A stretch of DNA of 64,000 bases from Schoenoplectus triqueter (taxonomy: Eukaryota > Streptophyta > Magnoliopsida > Poales > Cyperaceae): NCBI GenBank assembly GCA_964058805.1, contig CAXKVV010000040.1, positions 434,001 to 498,000 on the forward strand. The letters run 5' to 3'. Position numbers and translations under genes: made by a program. Below the pieces are notes generated by a model, which was not told where the DNA came from, searched no databases, and worked only from the letters and a program-made list of their open reading frames with translations. Below are positions 12,796-29,904 of the stretch, in pieces (position 1 is the first letter of the stretch; each line of letters opens with the position of its first letter).

Positions 12796-13173
12796 ATAGT
12801 GAAAAAGTTCATTAATATTTTTGGTTGGATATGAAATAAATCAATGCAACTACCAAACAAATTAAATAACTACGACAGATGTATATATATGTAGAAATTA
12901 TCCATTGTTTTTTTTTTTCAATGGAAGTACTACAGTCTAGTAAGTTGTGGGAGTTAACCTTCGAAAAAGGTGATGTGTTGTCAAGAACTTTATTGACATA
13001 ATCCTGTACAATGATATCCTCCGCTGTGCTAATGATCAGTAAAGATTTTTTGCTTCCCATGTCATGCTCCTATATATTGAATTAAAATTCAAATTGAATA
13101 TATATCTTACTTCTAAATGTACTATCCATCAAGCATGAAAAATAACAAAACTTTAATAAACATGAATGATAGT
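12796..13173. other. No clear gene; possible extra exon of the FAR1 relic
   Basis: A minus-strand open frame at 12812-13060 begins MGSKKSLLIISTAED. It might be the 5' part of the FAR1-like relic but has no recognised domain. Confidence 0.25.
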
Positions 13174-13589
13174 TGATAGGGCCTCATACTCGATACCGTC
13201 TAATGAGCTTGAGTAGGTCCGCATGTCAAATTCGGAGGCTTCTGCAAACTCAGAATTCCTCTTATCCATCACGAGGACTCAACCTCGAAATAAAATATCA
13301 TAAATATTCAAACACGACATTAAATGTCATAAATGTCTATGCACGACATAACATGTTATGAATGCACATGAACGACATTAAGTGTCATGACTCTCATCCC
13401 GAAAACAGCGACTAAAATTATTCAACGATCATATGACGTGAAATGGAGCCTATATAAGGCCTAATCCCGATATGTCGGGGATGAGTTTTGATACTCATGC
13501 ATTCACATATACACACAACAGACAGTCTATAGGGAAAAGTAAAAGTCTATCGAATTCTCATCTCGGTAATCGGTAAACAACCCGTATCA
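13174..13589. mobile_element. Solo LTR (416 bp) with 5-bp target duplication
   Basis: Begins TGATAGGGCC and ends CCCGTATCA, the TG...CA form of an LTR. It is flanked by identical ATAGT at 13169-13173 and 13590-13594. A TATATAAGG promoter-like box is at about 13452 on the plus strand. No internal domain, primer-binding site or second LTR is adjacent, so it looks like a solo LTR left by recombination. Family (Copia or Ty3) cannot be told. Confidence 0.78.
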
Positions 13590-13599
13590 ATAGTATAAA

Positions 13600-14155
13600 G
13601 AACAAAACAAAAAATAATAAAAAAAAGAGGTTGCAACTTGTAAAATTTCATCCAAATTCTCTTAGTATTATATTATTCATTTTTATAGCGTTACTACGTA
13701 CTAGACTACTTGAAATGAGATACAAGAGTCAAGAGCCAAAATCCTCAAAACTTATGTATCATAAACGACTATTATATATTCTTCTTATTGATCAATGACA
13801 TGAGAAATTATTGTTAGAAAATATGATGTGTCGTTGGTGGCCAAAATAGTATCAACATAAGAGTCAACCGTTGGAAGAAATTCAATCGTGCCTCCGTCAT
13901 CCATGAGGAAGAGAGAGTCATATTCGATTAGAGATAAATATTATGGAGAAAAGACAGGAGATAGATCGGGAAAGAAGAAGAGACCTTCACTTTTGCAAGC
14001 GATCTTCACTTTTGGAAAATATAAAACTGGAAACACAAGAGACTGGCCAAAAATAAAGTAATTAAAGCGTATAATCTGAATCATTAAGTAATAAACTGAT
14101 GAAGGTCCAAATGCATTGGCAAGATTTGACACCAAAAAGACTTGGCATCCGATCC
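13600..14155. other. Intergenic, no gene recognised
   Basis: AT-rich sequence between the solo LTR and the MITE cluster. Nothing supportable seen. Confidence 0.4.
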
Positions 14156-14432
14156 CTTATATATATAGAGAGAGAGAGGAGAGAGGTTGTACTTTACGAA
14201 GTACAAATTTTAAAAGTTTAAATGACCGATCTAAACCGTTGATCATGATCTTCATATTGAAATGTCTTTGAAAATCAAATTTTATATTTTTTTAAAAAAA
14301 ATTTATTATTTTTTAGATGAATAGAAAATCACTAGTATTGGATGATGCAAAAATCGTTATGTCGACAAATTTCGTACATATCTAAAAAAATAACAAAATA
14401 GAATTAAAAATATATATATATAATTTGACCTC
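14156..14432. mobile_element. Foldback MITE family A copy 2, right end truncated
   Basis: Starts with the family A sequence (GAGAGAG, then TTGTACTTTACGAAGTAC) and carries internal blocks shared with copies 3 and 4 (AAATGACCGATCTAAACCG, ATCAAATTTTATATT). It stops where the inverted-repeat arm of the next element begins, so the expected right terminus is absent. Confidence 0.6.
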
Positions 14433-14513
14433 CAAATGAGTAATTAAACTCGATCGAGGGCACCCAAAATTAAATCTCCCAATGCTCAAACAACTTCCAC
14501 TATAATTTTATAT

Positions 14514-14897
14514 TATAGTGGGGCTATGGTGCTTCACGAAGCACAAAAACTCCCGTACTTCACGTCAGTATCTCAAATTTAAAAGTCCAAACGGCCGATC
14601 CAAACCGTTGAACATAATCTTTATATTGAAATATCTTTGGAGATCAAATTTATATTTGATTTAATTTTTTTTTACTATTTTTAAATGGGTGAAAAATCAC
14701 TAATATTAGATGGTGCAGAAATTATTAGATCAACAAACTTTATATCCATCTAAAAAAATATAAAATTTAATCTCCAAAGATATTTCAACATGATGTTCGA
14801 TATTTTGGATCAATCATTTTGGACTTTTAAATATGAAATACGAACACGAAGTACAGGTAATTTTATACTCACGAAGCACCATAATCCCACTCTCTCT
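14514..14897. mobile_element. Foldback MITE family A copy 3 (nested)
   Basis: The left end GGGGCTATGGTGCTTCACGAAGC matches, inverted, GAAGCACCATAATCCCAC at about 14873-14890. The internal arms around GGAGATCAAATT and AATTTAATCTCC are complementary. Noncoding. Confidence 0.78.
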
Positions 14898-15322
14898 CTA
14901 AATATAGAGAGATAGTTGGGTTATGGTACTATGCATAGTATAATCGCTTTTGTGCTATGGTCCATTTCTTCATTCTCAAGGTCTAAATGATGAATCTGAA
15001 TCACTCAAAATGATTTATATATAAAAAATCTAATTGGGGATCAAATTTTATTTTTTATAAATTTTTTTACTATTTTTAAGATAGTTTAAAAATCACTTGA
15101 TTTAATTATTATGAACCGTTCAAAAAAGTAATTTTCTAATTATTTAAAAAATAGTAAAAAAATTCTAAAAAATATAAAATTTGATCTCCGACTAAATTTT
15201 CATATGAAATCACTTTGAACGATTCAGATCGATCATTTAGATTTTGATAATGAAAAAAAGTTTCATAACACGGGGACAATCCGAACTGTATATAACACCA
15301 TATTCCAACTCTCTATATATAA
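14898..15322. mobile_element. Foldback MITE family A copy 4 (nested)
   Basis: The left end GAGAGATAGTTGGGTTATGG pairs with CCATATTCCAACTCTCTATA at about 15298-15318. The internal GGGGATCAAATTTTAT block pairs with ATAAAATTTGATCTCC. It lies directly next to copy 3. Confidence 0.78.
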
Positions 15323-15399
15323 ATTATAGTGGAGGTTGTTTGAGCATTGGGAGGTTTAATTTTAGGTGCCCTCGATCGAGTTTAATTACCATTTGATTC

Positions 15400-16391
15400 T
15401 CGGAGAAGAGAGACCCACTTGAATTAATATATTTAGTCTTTAGCTCAGGCGCTTCCCTTTCGTAAAGCAAAGCGAAGTACATCGATCTTCTGAATTGCGG
15501 GTGCTTGAATTCACCTTCACTTAATTAATGTTAATGTTAATGAGTCCGGGTCTGCAGCCATAAAAGGATGTCAAGATTATATTATGAATTAATTTGGATG
15601 GTTTAAAAAATTTAAACGATTCAGATTTAACTAATAGAAGCAGAGACGGAGCCATGATTTTATATGAGGGGCCAAGATGAAAATTTACGTTACTAAAATA
15701 TTAAAATTAATAAATTATAAAGGGCAATAGGGCAATATAATTTATAAAATAAAAATATATGATAAAATTTCACTTCGATATATAATTTATGTGGAATTGG
15801 AGGGGAGGGGGACGGGCAACGGGCACACCCAGTCCCCTCTTGTCTAGAGGCGGATGTAGAATTTTGGTCAGGGGGTCATTAATCGGATTTAATAGCTTAT
15901 CGGATTTAAATTCATTAACTAATCGGGTATTAAATAAAAATATTAAAATAATATCTTTTATATATTAAAAATAATAAAAAATAAAAATAAAATAATAAAT
16001 AATCATAGCGATAAAGAAAATTTTCCTCCACGAGACTTTATATTTTAAATTTTTTGCATAATTTTTTCATTATCCACGATATTAAATATTTTTTCTCAAT
16101 GAAAAATAATCAGATAATTCAGAGGAAGTCAGAAATTTGATCTAGGAGGTCAGATTAACAAAACTTTAACCTAAAAAACACTATTTTTAAAAATTCAGAT
16201 GTATACTACGTCCGCCCGTGCTCTCGTCTCTCCCCCTGAATAGAGGTGGGTTTTTATTTTTATTTTATTTTATGAGCCTTATCCGTTATAGACACAATAA
16301 TAAAATTATACTATTATATGTATGGCAACATATGTGAATCCTTAATGTATACAGTTCATTCATTCAGCGAGTTGGTGTAGAGCTTGAGGCC
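15400..16391. other. Repeat-derived intergenic DNA
   Basis: No gene seen. It contains degenerate segments such as GACGGAGCCATGATTTTATA (about 15644) and AGGCGGATGTAGAATTTTGG (about 15847), which look like ends of old MITE-type repeats. The ends could not be matched confidently. Confidence 0.4.
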
Positions 16392-16399
16392 TAGCCTAG

Positions 16400-17016
16400 T
16401 AGGGCTGTAAATGAGTCGAGTTCGAGTGAGCTGGATTTAGCTTAAATTCGACTCATGAAAATTCGAGTCGAGTTGAGCTGAGCTCGTGAAACGCTTCTAA
16501 CTAAAAAATATAGTTCAAACTCAACTCATTACTATTCGAGCTGGCTTACGAGTCAATACGTATACGTTGACTAGGTTTGACATTTAGATTTAATACATCT
16601 ACAAATTATAAGATTGGTACATTTACAAGACTAGTATATAAATTGATACAAAATTAGTATATCAATAAATTATGTTTTCAATGATATATTTATTGTACTA
16701 ATTTAAACATATGAACCAACAAAAAACTATCGAGTTAGATATACGAGTTGAGACACTAATGAGTAAGAAAAATCCTTAAACTAATGAGACATTGAAATGA
16801 TGAGAAATAATGAAAAATAAATTATCATACTAGAGTGGATAGAAAAAAAATATATAAACTATTATTATTCAAGTCGAGTGGAGTCACGAGGTGAGCTAAT
16901 TCAAATTCAAACTCGACTCATTTAATAATCAAATCAAAATAGCTCAAGCTAAATTCTTTCGAGTCTGAATCGAACCCGAGCTTAACCACGTAGCCGAGCT
17001 TTTTTATACAGCCCTA
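16400..17016. mobile_element. hAT-like non-autonomous element with perfect 8-bp TSD
   Basis: The left end TAGGGCTGTAAATGAG and right end (inward) TAGGGCTGTATAAAAAAG are terminal inverted repeats. Identical TAGCCTAG flanks sit at 16392-16399 and 17017-17024. The subterminal regions are packed with GAGTCGAG/GAGCTC motifs. No transposase. A diverged fragment of the same family starts near 39755. Confidence 0.88.
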
Positions 17017-17191
17017 TAGCCTAGTAATTTGATACCATCACCGCTGAGTGCTGAGCATGTTTACTTGTATAACAAAAACAGTATAAAGGGCGAACAACTA
17101 CCATTCTACCAAGCAAGCGCAAATAAATAGAGATGGACAGCACAGCAGAACAAAATCAATCCAATCGTAAGCTTCCAGCGTCGCATGCGAT

Positions 17192-20100
17192 ATGCAATGC
17201 AAGTCACTGCAACGTACCATGCGCTTCTTGCGCTTTCTCCCTTCCAACCCCCGCTATTTCTCAACTCCAGAAAGCAGCGCCATCAACAAAGGCCAAGCCG
17301 CACCAAACACAAAGAATCTTGAAAACAACAACAACAACAGAGCTCAGCCTCAGAGAGACGCTCTTACCTGGGATTGGGACCCCCAGGTCATAGAGTCGAA
17401 CAAGGCCATCGCTCGCCAGATGCGCCTGGGCCACGTGCGGCACGCCCAGCAACTATTCGATCAAATGCCTAACAGAACCATTTCCTCCTACAACACCATG
17501 CTTTCCGGCTACGTCTTCAACTCCCAATACTCACATGCAATGTCGCTCTTCTCCAGAATGACATCCCGTGACGTGATTTCTTACAACACCATGCTTCATT
17601 GCCATGTCCGCCGTGGTGATCTCAAGACTGCTCGTAAGCTGTTTGAAGAAATGCCTGTTAAAGACCACGTTTCATACAATACAATGATATCAGCCTATGC
17701 ACGGCACGGGCTGGTTGACCTGGCCAGGGAACTCTTTGACCGAGCTCCGGTCAGAAACAATATAGCTTGGAATGGGCTTCTGGTTGCCTATGTACAAAAT
17801 GGGAGATTTGAACTTGCTGAACTGCTTTTTGAATCTAAACCTAATTGGGATGTCATCTCATGGAATGCCATAATTGGTGGGTATGTGCAAAGAAAGCAAA
17901 TGGCTGAGGCACAGAAGCTCTTTGATAAAATGCCTGAGAAAGATAATGTTTCTTGGAATACTATGATTAGTGGATATGCTCAGATCCGGAACATGGCAGT
18001 GGCAAGGAAACTGTTTGATATAATGCCACTAGAGAAGGATGTTTTTACTTGGACTGCAGTTGTTTCTGGTTATGCGAAGAATGCAAATCTGGAAGAAGCT
18101 AGAGGTATTTTTGAACAAATGCCAGAGAGAAATGTTGTCTCATGGAATGCCATGATTGCAGCCTATGTGCAGAATAGAAGATTTGATGATGCAAAGAAGT
18201 TATTTGATCAGATGCCGTGTAGGTATATAGAGTAATAGAGTTTGAAGTGTCTTTAATGAGGGACATAAGATAAAAACCATAATTATTATTTTGGTTATGG
18301 ACTAAATTGAATTATATTCCTTTGAGAGTTCTTGTAAAGGCTATTGTTATCTGAAGGTTACATAACTTTTTTTTCTTAGTAGCGACTATATTGTTGTATA
18401 TCCTTCACTTTATCTTGAATTAAGATGTATAACTTGGTGTTTATTCTGAGTGCATTCGTCAGCTTGTGCAAGTTTCTGATTAATCATTATTGAATTTGTA
18501 GGGATGGAGTAACGTGGAATACAATGCTGACGGCTTATGCAAATGCTGGGATGATTAAGGAGGCCCGAGAGATGTTCGAAAAAATGCCCCACAGAGATCC
18601 TGTTTCTTGGTCTGCTATGCTGACAGCATATACTCAGGTTGCTGTGCAATATTTGAAAAGCAAGTTCATAAACACCTAATGTGCCATTTCCTGCTTTTTT
18701 ATTATGTGAAATCCTAGCCTATATTTATATGTTGTGTAGGTCGGGTTGAGTGAGGAAGCCCTCCACCTGTTCATAGAAATGTCTAGGAGGGGCACAAAGG
18801 CAAATCGCTCAGCATTTGCATGTGTACTTAGTACATGTGCGGACAAGGCAACATTGGAATGTGGAACCCAGTTGCATGCACAGTTGTTCAAGGCTGGTTA
18901 TGGGATGGGGTGCTTTGTAGGAAATGCGCTGCTAGCATTGTACTTTAAATGTGGGTCCATGGAGGATGCGCGCAAGGCTTTTGATGAAATGCATGAAAAA
19001 GATACAGCTTCATGGAATACCATGATTTCTGGTTATGCCAGGCATGGTTTTGGGTTGAAGGCATGGGAGATTTTTGAGTTAATGAAGCAAACTCAGATCA
19101 AACCAGATGATATTACCTTGGTATGAATTATTTGTTGTTCTTTTTCCTTCTTGAATTGTCTTGCAGACAATGGCCATTTGGTGCTTTTTCGTTCATTCTT
19201 AAATTAACACATATAACCATTAGATGTGTTTTACACCATCTCAATTATAGGTGGATAGAATACACAATTTTGACTTCATTTCAATAGCCATCAAGAAAAA
19301 AATTGCCAAGAATCGGTCCATTGATTTTGTTTAGTCTTGGTGAAAATTCTGCCATTGGATCCCTCGTTTGCAAAATGCTCAACATTTCATAGTTCTCATA
19401 ACTGCAATGTTGTTATTTGTATGTTGCGTTGAATGATTGGATGTGATTGTGGAAAAATCCATATTTCGACAACTTTTTGAGAAGTCTTTGTCCATAGTAC
19501 ACTCTCTTTTTCTTGTAAGCTAATTTAAGCCAACTGTAGTGGATGCTAGTTTTTCAGTTTGCATGGACCCCGGTATGAAGCAATTTGATTTCAGATAGGG
19601 TGAATAAGGAGCACAGACTGAATAGCGATAGTGGTCCAATATATACAATCTATATTCTTGTTAGAATATCATATTCATAATTTTAACTGATGTCATATTT
19701 GTTTTGTGTCATTTTTTTTATTATAACATAATAAAATAGTTAACCTCTGGACAAGCTGCTCTACGGAAGCTCATGCTTGGTATCTTCCGTAGGGTATATT
19801 CCAGCTACCCTACGGAAGCTCATGCTTGGTATCTTGCAAAAATCCTTTCTGTTTGATTGATGTTGTGTATTCTGTTTTCTACAAGCGTTGTATAGTTCAA
19901 AGAGATGCATTTGTTGTGCATCTCAAAATTTTGCTATTTAATTATTTACCTAACATTGCTCTTTGATGTAGTATAGATTTCAAACATACAGCTAAAAGTG
20001 CATTTATTTCATCCTTGTCAGGTTGGCGTTTTGTCTGCATGTAGTCACACAGGCTTAGTAGACGAAGGCATCTCTCTTTTCTACACCATGGAGCAAGTCT

Positions 20101-20828
20101 ATGGAGTAACTCCTAAACCAGCACACTATACTTGCATGATAGACCTACTGGGTCGAGCTGGACGCTTGAAAGAAGCCCAAGCCCTTGTAGAAGAAATGTC
20201 ATTTGAGCCAGACCCCTCCACATGGGGTGCTTTACTTGGTGCGAGCCGGGTTCACCATGAACCGGAAATTGGTAAATGGGCTGCTGAAAAAATTTTGGAA
20301 CTTGAACCAAATAATTCGGGCATGTATGTGCTTCTCTCTAACTTATATGCAAGCTATGGTAAGTGGAGTGATGTGCAAAAGACTAGGTTTTTGATGGGAG
20401 AAAGAAGAGTTAGAAAGGTGCCAGGTTTTAGCTGGATAGAGGTAGATAATAAGTTGCATGCATTTTCAGTTGGCGATTCAGCTCATCCCGAGAAGGAGAG
20501 AATTTATCAGTTTTTGGAGGAGTTAGATTTGAAATTGAAAAAAGCTGGCTATGTATCTGCTACTGAAATGGTATTGCATGATATAGAAGAAGAAGAGAAG
20601 GTGCATATGCTGAGGCATCACAGCGAAAGATTAGCGGTCGCATTTGGGATATTAAATGTGCCTTTAGGCAGGCCGATTAGGGTTATAAAGAACCTAAGGA
20701 TCTGCGAAGATTGCCATAATGCAATAAAATATATTGCTAAGATTGAAAATAGGTTAATTATTTTGAGGGATTCAAATCGATTCCACCATTTCAGTGGCGG
20801 TTCCTGTTCTTGTGGGGACTATTGGTGA
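17192..20828 (+). CDS. PLS-class PPR protein with E and DYW domains, 4 exons
   Basis: Exons 17192-18222, 18502-18637, 18740-19120, 20022-20828 sum to 2355 nt, 784 aa. This is predicted as an organellar RNA-binding protein that specifies C-to-U editing; the DYW domain has cytidine-deaminase activity (family knowledge). A Ser/Arg-rich targeting leader is followed by about fifteen PPR motifs, many with WNTMISGYA or VSWNAMI cores and ending DKMPEKD-like. An E region with PGFSWIEV comes next. The DYW domain shows [13 protein letters not shown] and [13 protein letters not shown] (HxE...CxxC zinc/deaminase signature) and the exact terminal DYW. Length and repeat phrasing resemble Arabidopsis At4g02750. 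A second in-frame ATG at 17219 gives 775 aa and is an equally good start. Introns are unusual in this family; the junctions restore the frame each time. Confidence 0.9.
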
Positions 20829-22450
20829 TAGGTTTATGAAAATTTTGCATTTGAGCTGTCAGAAAATGAAAATAATTGGATCATTAGAAGGCTCAAATGT
20901 GACATTTCCTGCATAAGTGTTGTACAGGTATGGTAAATGTTGCATTGCAGTGGTGCTTACTGATTTTGTTGAGGATGTCTGCTTTTCACTTGTGAACTGT
21001 TGCACTTGGTTTGATTGGTCTCTTGAGCTTCTGTTCTTTTGGGTTCAATCAGGCCTTGAGCTTGCTCCATGCAATAAAGAACCCTTATTCAGTAAATTGT
21101 AAGCTCTAACATATAAAGTTTGATTGAACCAAGTAAAGTCTAGTTTCCAATTGAATAAAGAAAATTGAAGGGCTCAAATGGAACATGTATAGTTCAGAGG
21201 GCCAAAATCTTTCTTGAGTTATTAATTTTGATAAGAAAACTACTCTGGAAATAAGGGAATCTTGTGTTTGAATTTGTATAGCTGGTTGGTTGTTTATGAG
21301 AAAGTGTTTCTATTTCAGATGCTCCAGATAGACAACTCTTTTTAAGGAGATCATCACTGGAATTCAAGCTGGCAGGGATTCTTTGGTTCAGGTATATAAT
21401 TTACTTGTGCATTTACAGTTTGTTACTTTTATGTCTTCATCAAACAAACTTTTCATTTGTAATTGCATGTTGTTATGTCAAAAACAGATAAGAAAGATAT
21501 CTAAAAGTAAGATAAAAAATTTTAGATGGCCTTGTCTATCAAGTTATGTGCGAAAACTTGATTCTGGACCTTTTTTTTGGTGGTTTTGTTGTCCTATTTG
21601 GTTGCCAGATGTAATGTTCTTCTTAACAAGGAGGTGAGAATTTTATACTGGCACTGTTTTGGATGAAATCAGTCTGCTTAATCCAACAACAACAATTATA
21701 TCTGACTCTCTCCCAGTTGTAATGAACCTAGTTGTATGTAGAGCGATGCACAAGTATGGAGAATGGTATTATCGACATAGGCCTGCCTGAAATAAAGTAT
21801 GTCAGGAAATGTTCTCAAATGGAAGCATCCTGATGCAGGAAAGATCTATAGTGACACCACCTCTGACCTGTTAAGCTGGCTTGAGTCTGAATAATTTGTC
21901 AAGATATCTGAGACTACTATCATTATCGTGTCTGCTGACGCCAGTGGGCTTATTTTCCTGTGTAATGCCAAGTTGAATCTGCTTCAGAAACTTGATGGCA
22001 GAGAATTGTGCCATTGTAGTAAGTTTTGCATGTGCTTATATTTTATTCTTAATACAGCTTACATCATAGTCGAAATTATAAAAAAAAAAGGTGGTGAACT
22101 GATATCAAGATCTTAAGATTACCAAGCATGTGATGTTGATGCCGCTATATTTTGCTAACTAGTACACTCAAATTAAAATCTGTGATTTGTTGTATGTAGA
22201 TCTTTTTCCCCTGTGCAATTTTGACTGCTCAGCTTTGCTGTTTATTATAGGTGTATGGATGGGATGAATGTTGCACATGCTGACTACTGAAGTTCCGCAA
22301 ATGCGATGCATGATGCGATTCATGATGACTACTGAAGTTCCGCAAAGCTGATTGTAGCTAAGTAACGAGATCATCTCATATTTTCTTCTAAGAGAAGGAA
22401 ATAGATAGCCTAGACCATGTGTAGACGTGCTTGCAGCTTGCTTTATCTAA
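20829..22450 (+). other. Downstream region of the PPR gene, noncoding
   Basis: Probable long 3' UTR or downstream transcript, T-rich, with no coding domain. A short direct repeat (GACTACTGAAGTTCCGCAAA) occurs at about 22282 and 22325. Confidence 0.4.
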
Positions 22451-23104
22451 AAGAAAATTTGGATGACGACGCTACAACTGAAAGCTCGAATATCATCCTA
22501 AATAAACAGTCATTCTCTTTTTTTCTTTTTTCTTTTTTAAAAAAATAGCCGAATACCATAATACCAGGAGCCTAGAAGTAATGCAATGAATGGAATTTAT
22601 TCTTAGATTTGAAGTTTTCTTCAGAATTTTGGATGTAGTGACGAATAATGTGATCTTTGGTTTGCAGCTGTTTCCTCTTGTAATTATATGTTTGGGTTAG
22701 TTATTTAAATAACTTTTCAAGATTATTGGATTAGTAGTTATTTTTATTAAATTAACCAAAAATTGGTTTAGTTATTATTTCAAAACTTTGGTTCAGCAGT
22801 TGTTCTTACTAACCCACCTTTTTCATCCAAACACATCCATGTAATGAACTTCTCCGGACGTGTATAGTCAATAGAGAAGAGTGCATATTATATTATGTTA
22901 TGATTAATTCTACTATGAATCACGAGTTATGAGTTTGAGACTTTATATAAGAAAAAGGAACGATATTTCGTATTTTATCCTCATTTATTTTCATCTACTC
23001 GTTTTCAGTGTGAAACTGTCTACGATTTTATATTTTGCTCGTCAAATTTGCAAATTTTCTTAAAATATTTGAACGTACAAATTTTAATTTAAATAAATAA
23101 AAAA

Positions 23105-23720
23105 GAATTAAACATAAAAATGATTAAGCTTCGAAACTTTTCAAGCATATCACATTATCATTTTTTTTCATCATTGATTTTGTTTAAATATTTTCATCTT
23201 CTTCAATCCAAGAATTTATATAAAATAGTCTCTCTCATTTAAAATAATATTTAAAATGAAACTTAACTCTTAAAATAATCTAATTTTTTATATGATCATT
23301 TATGAATGATTATGTATCTAATTATATCACTTATTATCATAACAATTATTATTATAATAATTATTATTACTTATATTTAAAAATATTGTGTCTAATTTTT
23401 TTAATGTGAAATTTTATTAAATATATTGAACATAAAGAGAATTAAGATTCTAAACTTTTTAACCATGTCACATCATTATTTTTTTCACCATCGATTTTGT
23501 TTAAATCTTTTCATCTTCTTCAATCCAAGGATTTATATAAAATAATTTCTCTCTCCGCATTTAAAATAATATTTAAGGTGAAACTTAACCCTTAAAATGA
23601 TTCACTTTTTTACATGATCATTTATAGATTATTATGATAACTAATTAAGATAAAATTTAATTAGTTATCATAATAATTATCATTATTACTTAGCATTTAA
23701 AAATAATATATCTAAATTTT
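23105..23720. repeat. Two-copy direct repeat, period about 317 bp
   Basis: CATCTTCTTCAATCCAAG occurs at 23195 and again at 23512. The surrounding blocks (GATTTTGTTTAAAT upstream; TTTAAAATAATATTTAA and TGATCATTTAT downstream) are conserved in the same order, so this is a diverged tandem duplication. The sequence is very AT-rich. Confidence 0.7.
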
Positions 23721-24183
23721 TTTAATTTAAAATTTTATATTATTAATTATTTATTTGAGGATTATATTGTCATGATGAAATCCGAATTACAGCTCTAGTT
23801 TCGAAAATAATGGATGGTGACACCCTAACTAGAGAAAATGAAGTGCCCGTCGGCAAGATCTTTTACCTCTATTTCTTACCTTTTAGGGTTGTCGATGGTA
23901 GAGAGAGTATGGGTGAAAATATTTTCATATCTATAGCTATTAAAATTATTTTTTTATTTATATTCTTTCATCATTCATTAAAAATTAATTTTATTTATAT
24001 TCTATCTTTATTCGTTAAGAACTTCGGGTAATGAACGGATGACAGTAGACAAAGAGTAAAAATAATAATAATTCAATGCAAATAAATTATATGATTTGGA
24101 CAAAAAAATCATCAAATAAATATTCTAATAAAGTGCAACAATGAATAACGCTTCAGATATAATAAATAGAGGAACATATCTAT

Positions 24184-24292
24184 AAAAAAAAATTATTTTT
24201 AAGATTTTTTATATTTATATGAAAATCCATTGTCAAGATTGTCAAGATAACCATTGTCAAGTAATCCCTTCCCTTTATATAATTTATCTACA
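24184..24292. mobile_element. Fragment of MITE family B
   Basis: Matches the right half of the element in TRX z intron 3: CCATTGTCAAGATTGTCAAG, then AATCCCTTCCCTTTATA. The left half is not present. Confidence 0.65.
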
Positions 24293-24694
24293 TATTTATA
24301 TAACTTACTCTATAAATAAAAAAATACATAATAGTTCTTATCCATAATAAAAAATATATGATTTTTTTAGTATCCATATTTCACTATCAAATTAATTGTT
24401 AAATCTCATTTGACAATTATCATTTTGATTTCAGAGATGTAGAGATTATACACAATTGAATAATTGAGATCAAATAAATTCGTAGGACTACGGGATCCGC
24501 TCGTTTTTTACGAGCAGCGGATCTCGTCGCCCTAAACGGGTACGCATCTTATCGCATCGAAGCCCTACAGACTACAGTCCCTTTGAAAAGAAAAATGTGT
24601 CATTAAAAAGCGAATCGTCAATCGTGATATAGATCGTTCTTCATTTCGACCCGTGCAGTGCGCCAACTCTCTCTTTGCTCCAATCCAGCCTCTA

Positions 24695-29147
<4,453 letters not shown>

Positions 29148-29904
29148 TAAAAAACATTCTTTCTCCAGGAACATATTTGATTTTTTTTGCCTCCACAATA
29201 AAGTGCGCATTGAGATGTTGCTCAAAATCTACAACGAACCGTTGTTTTGATCTTTGCTTCTTTGACTTGCTGGGCTACGGCAAGCGTTTGGTTGGCATAA
29301 TAGAGGCCGAGAATAAATTATTTCCCCTGGTAAAATATGATCAGTTTTGAGCTTCTTAATTATTATTTTTTCTCGCCTGGCTATGGTGCGTACACGAATT
29401 GTTTTCCGGATTTGATTTTCCAGTGTTGACATTTAATATCCAATGCATTTCTCCTACATAGTCACACTACAGTAGTAGTATGAAGTCATGATTGTGAACA
29501 TTCGATTAAAACATTTGCTATAATCACTAATCATGGAAAATTCAGCACTGACACTTTGATATCTTGAGCGGAAAACATTTGGTCACTTCAGGTCGGTGTT
29601 AGATTCGACGTGCTAAATTGCTAATTGTGAAGTGTCCATTGTTGTTATTTAATTACCAATAGATCTGATTGAAAGAGATCACAGATCCTCTTCCGCATAG
29701 TTAATTTCCAGCTCTAAGTATGACACCTTGTACTTTCATTAAATCATCTCCAGGATGACAATATGTTAACTTTGTTATATCACCCTTAAAAACAAAAATA
29801 CGTTCCATTAAATTCCAGCTAAGCTCTATCTGAAGGTGAGAAAAATAAAAGGAAACAAAACAAATCTATAGAAGCAGGCATTGCACGCATAAGGCAAAAA
29901 TATA
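29148..29904. other. Tail-to-tail spacer between FUM1 and PRP39
   Basis: Contains the 3' ends of both converging genes. No gene or clear terminator signal beyond A/T-rich possible polyadenylation sequences (for example AATAAA-like motifs near 29198 and 29313). Confidence 0.5.

Larger units (their letters stand above)
14433..15396. mobile_element. Palindromic element disrupted by two nested MITEs
   Basis: Left arm 14433-14509 and right arm 15321-15396 are inverted copies, including TAATTAAACTCGATCGAGGG and its complement and GCTCAAACAACTTCCACTAT and its complement. The space between is filled by two family A MITEs, so the outer element is older than the inner insertions. Confidence 0.75.
22451..24640. 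other. AT-rich intergenic DNA with duplicated block
   Basis: No gene seen. A roughly 300-bp block is present twice as a direct repeat (see 23105-23720). The end of the stretch contains a half copy of MITE family B and the FUM1 promoter region. Confidence 0.5.
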
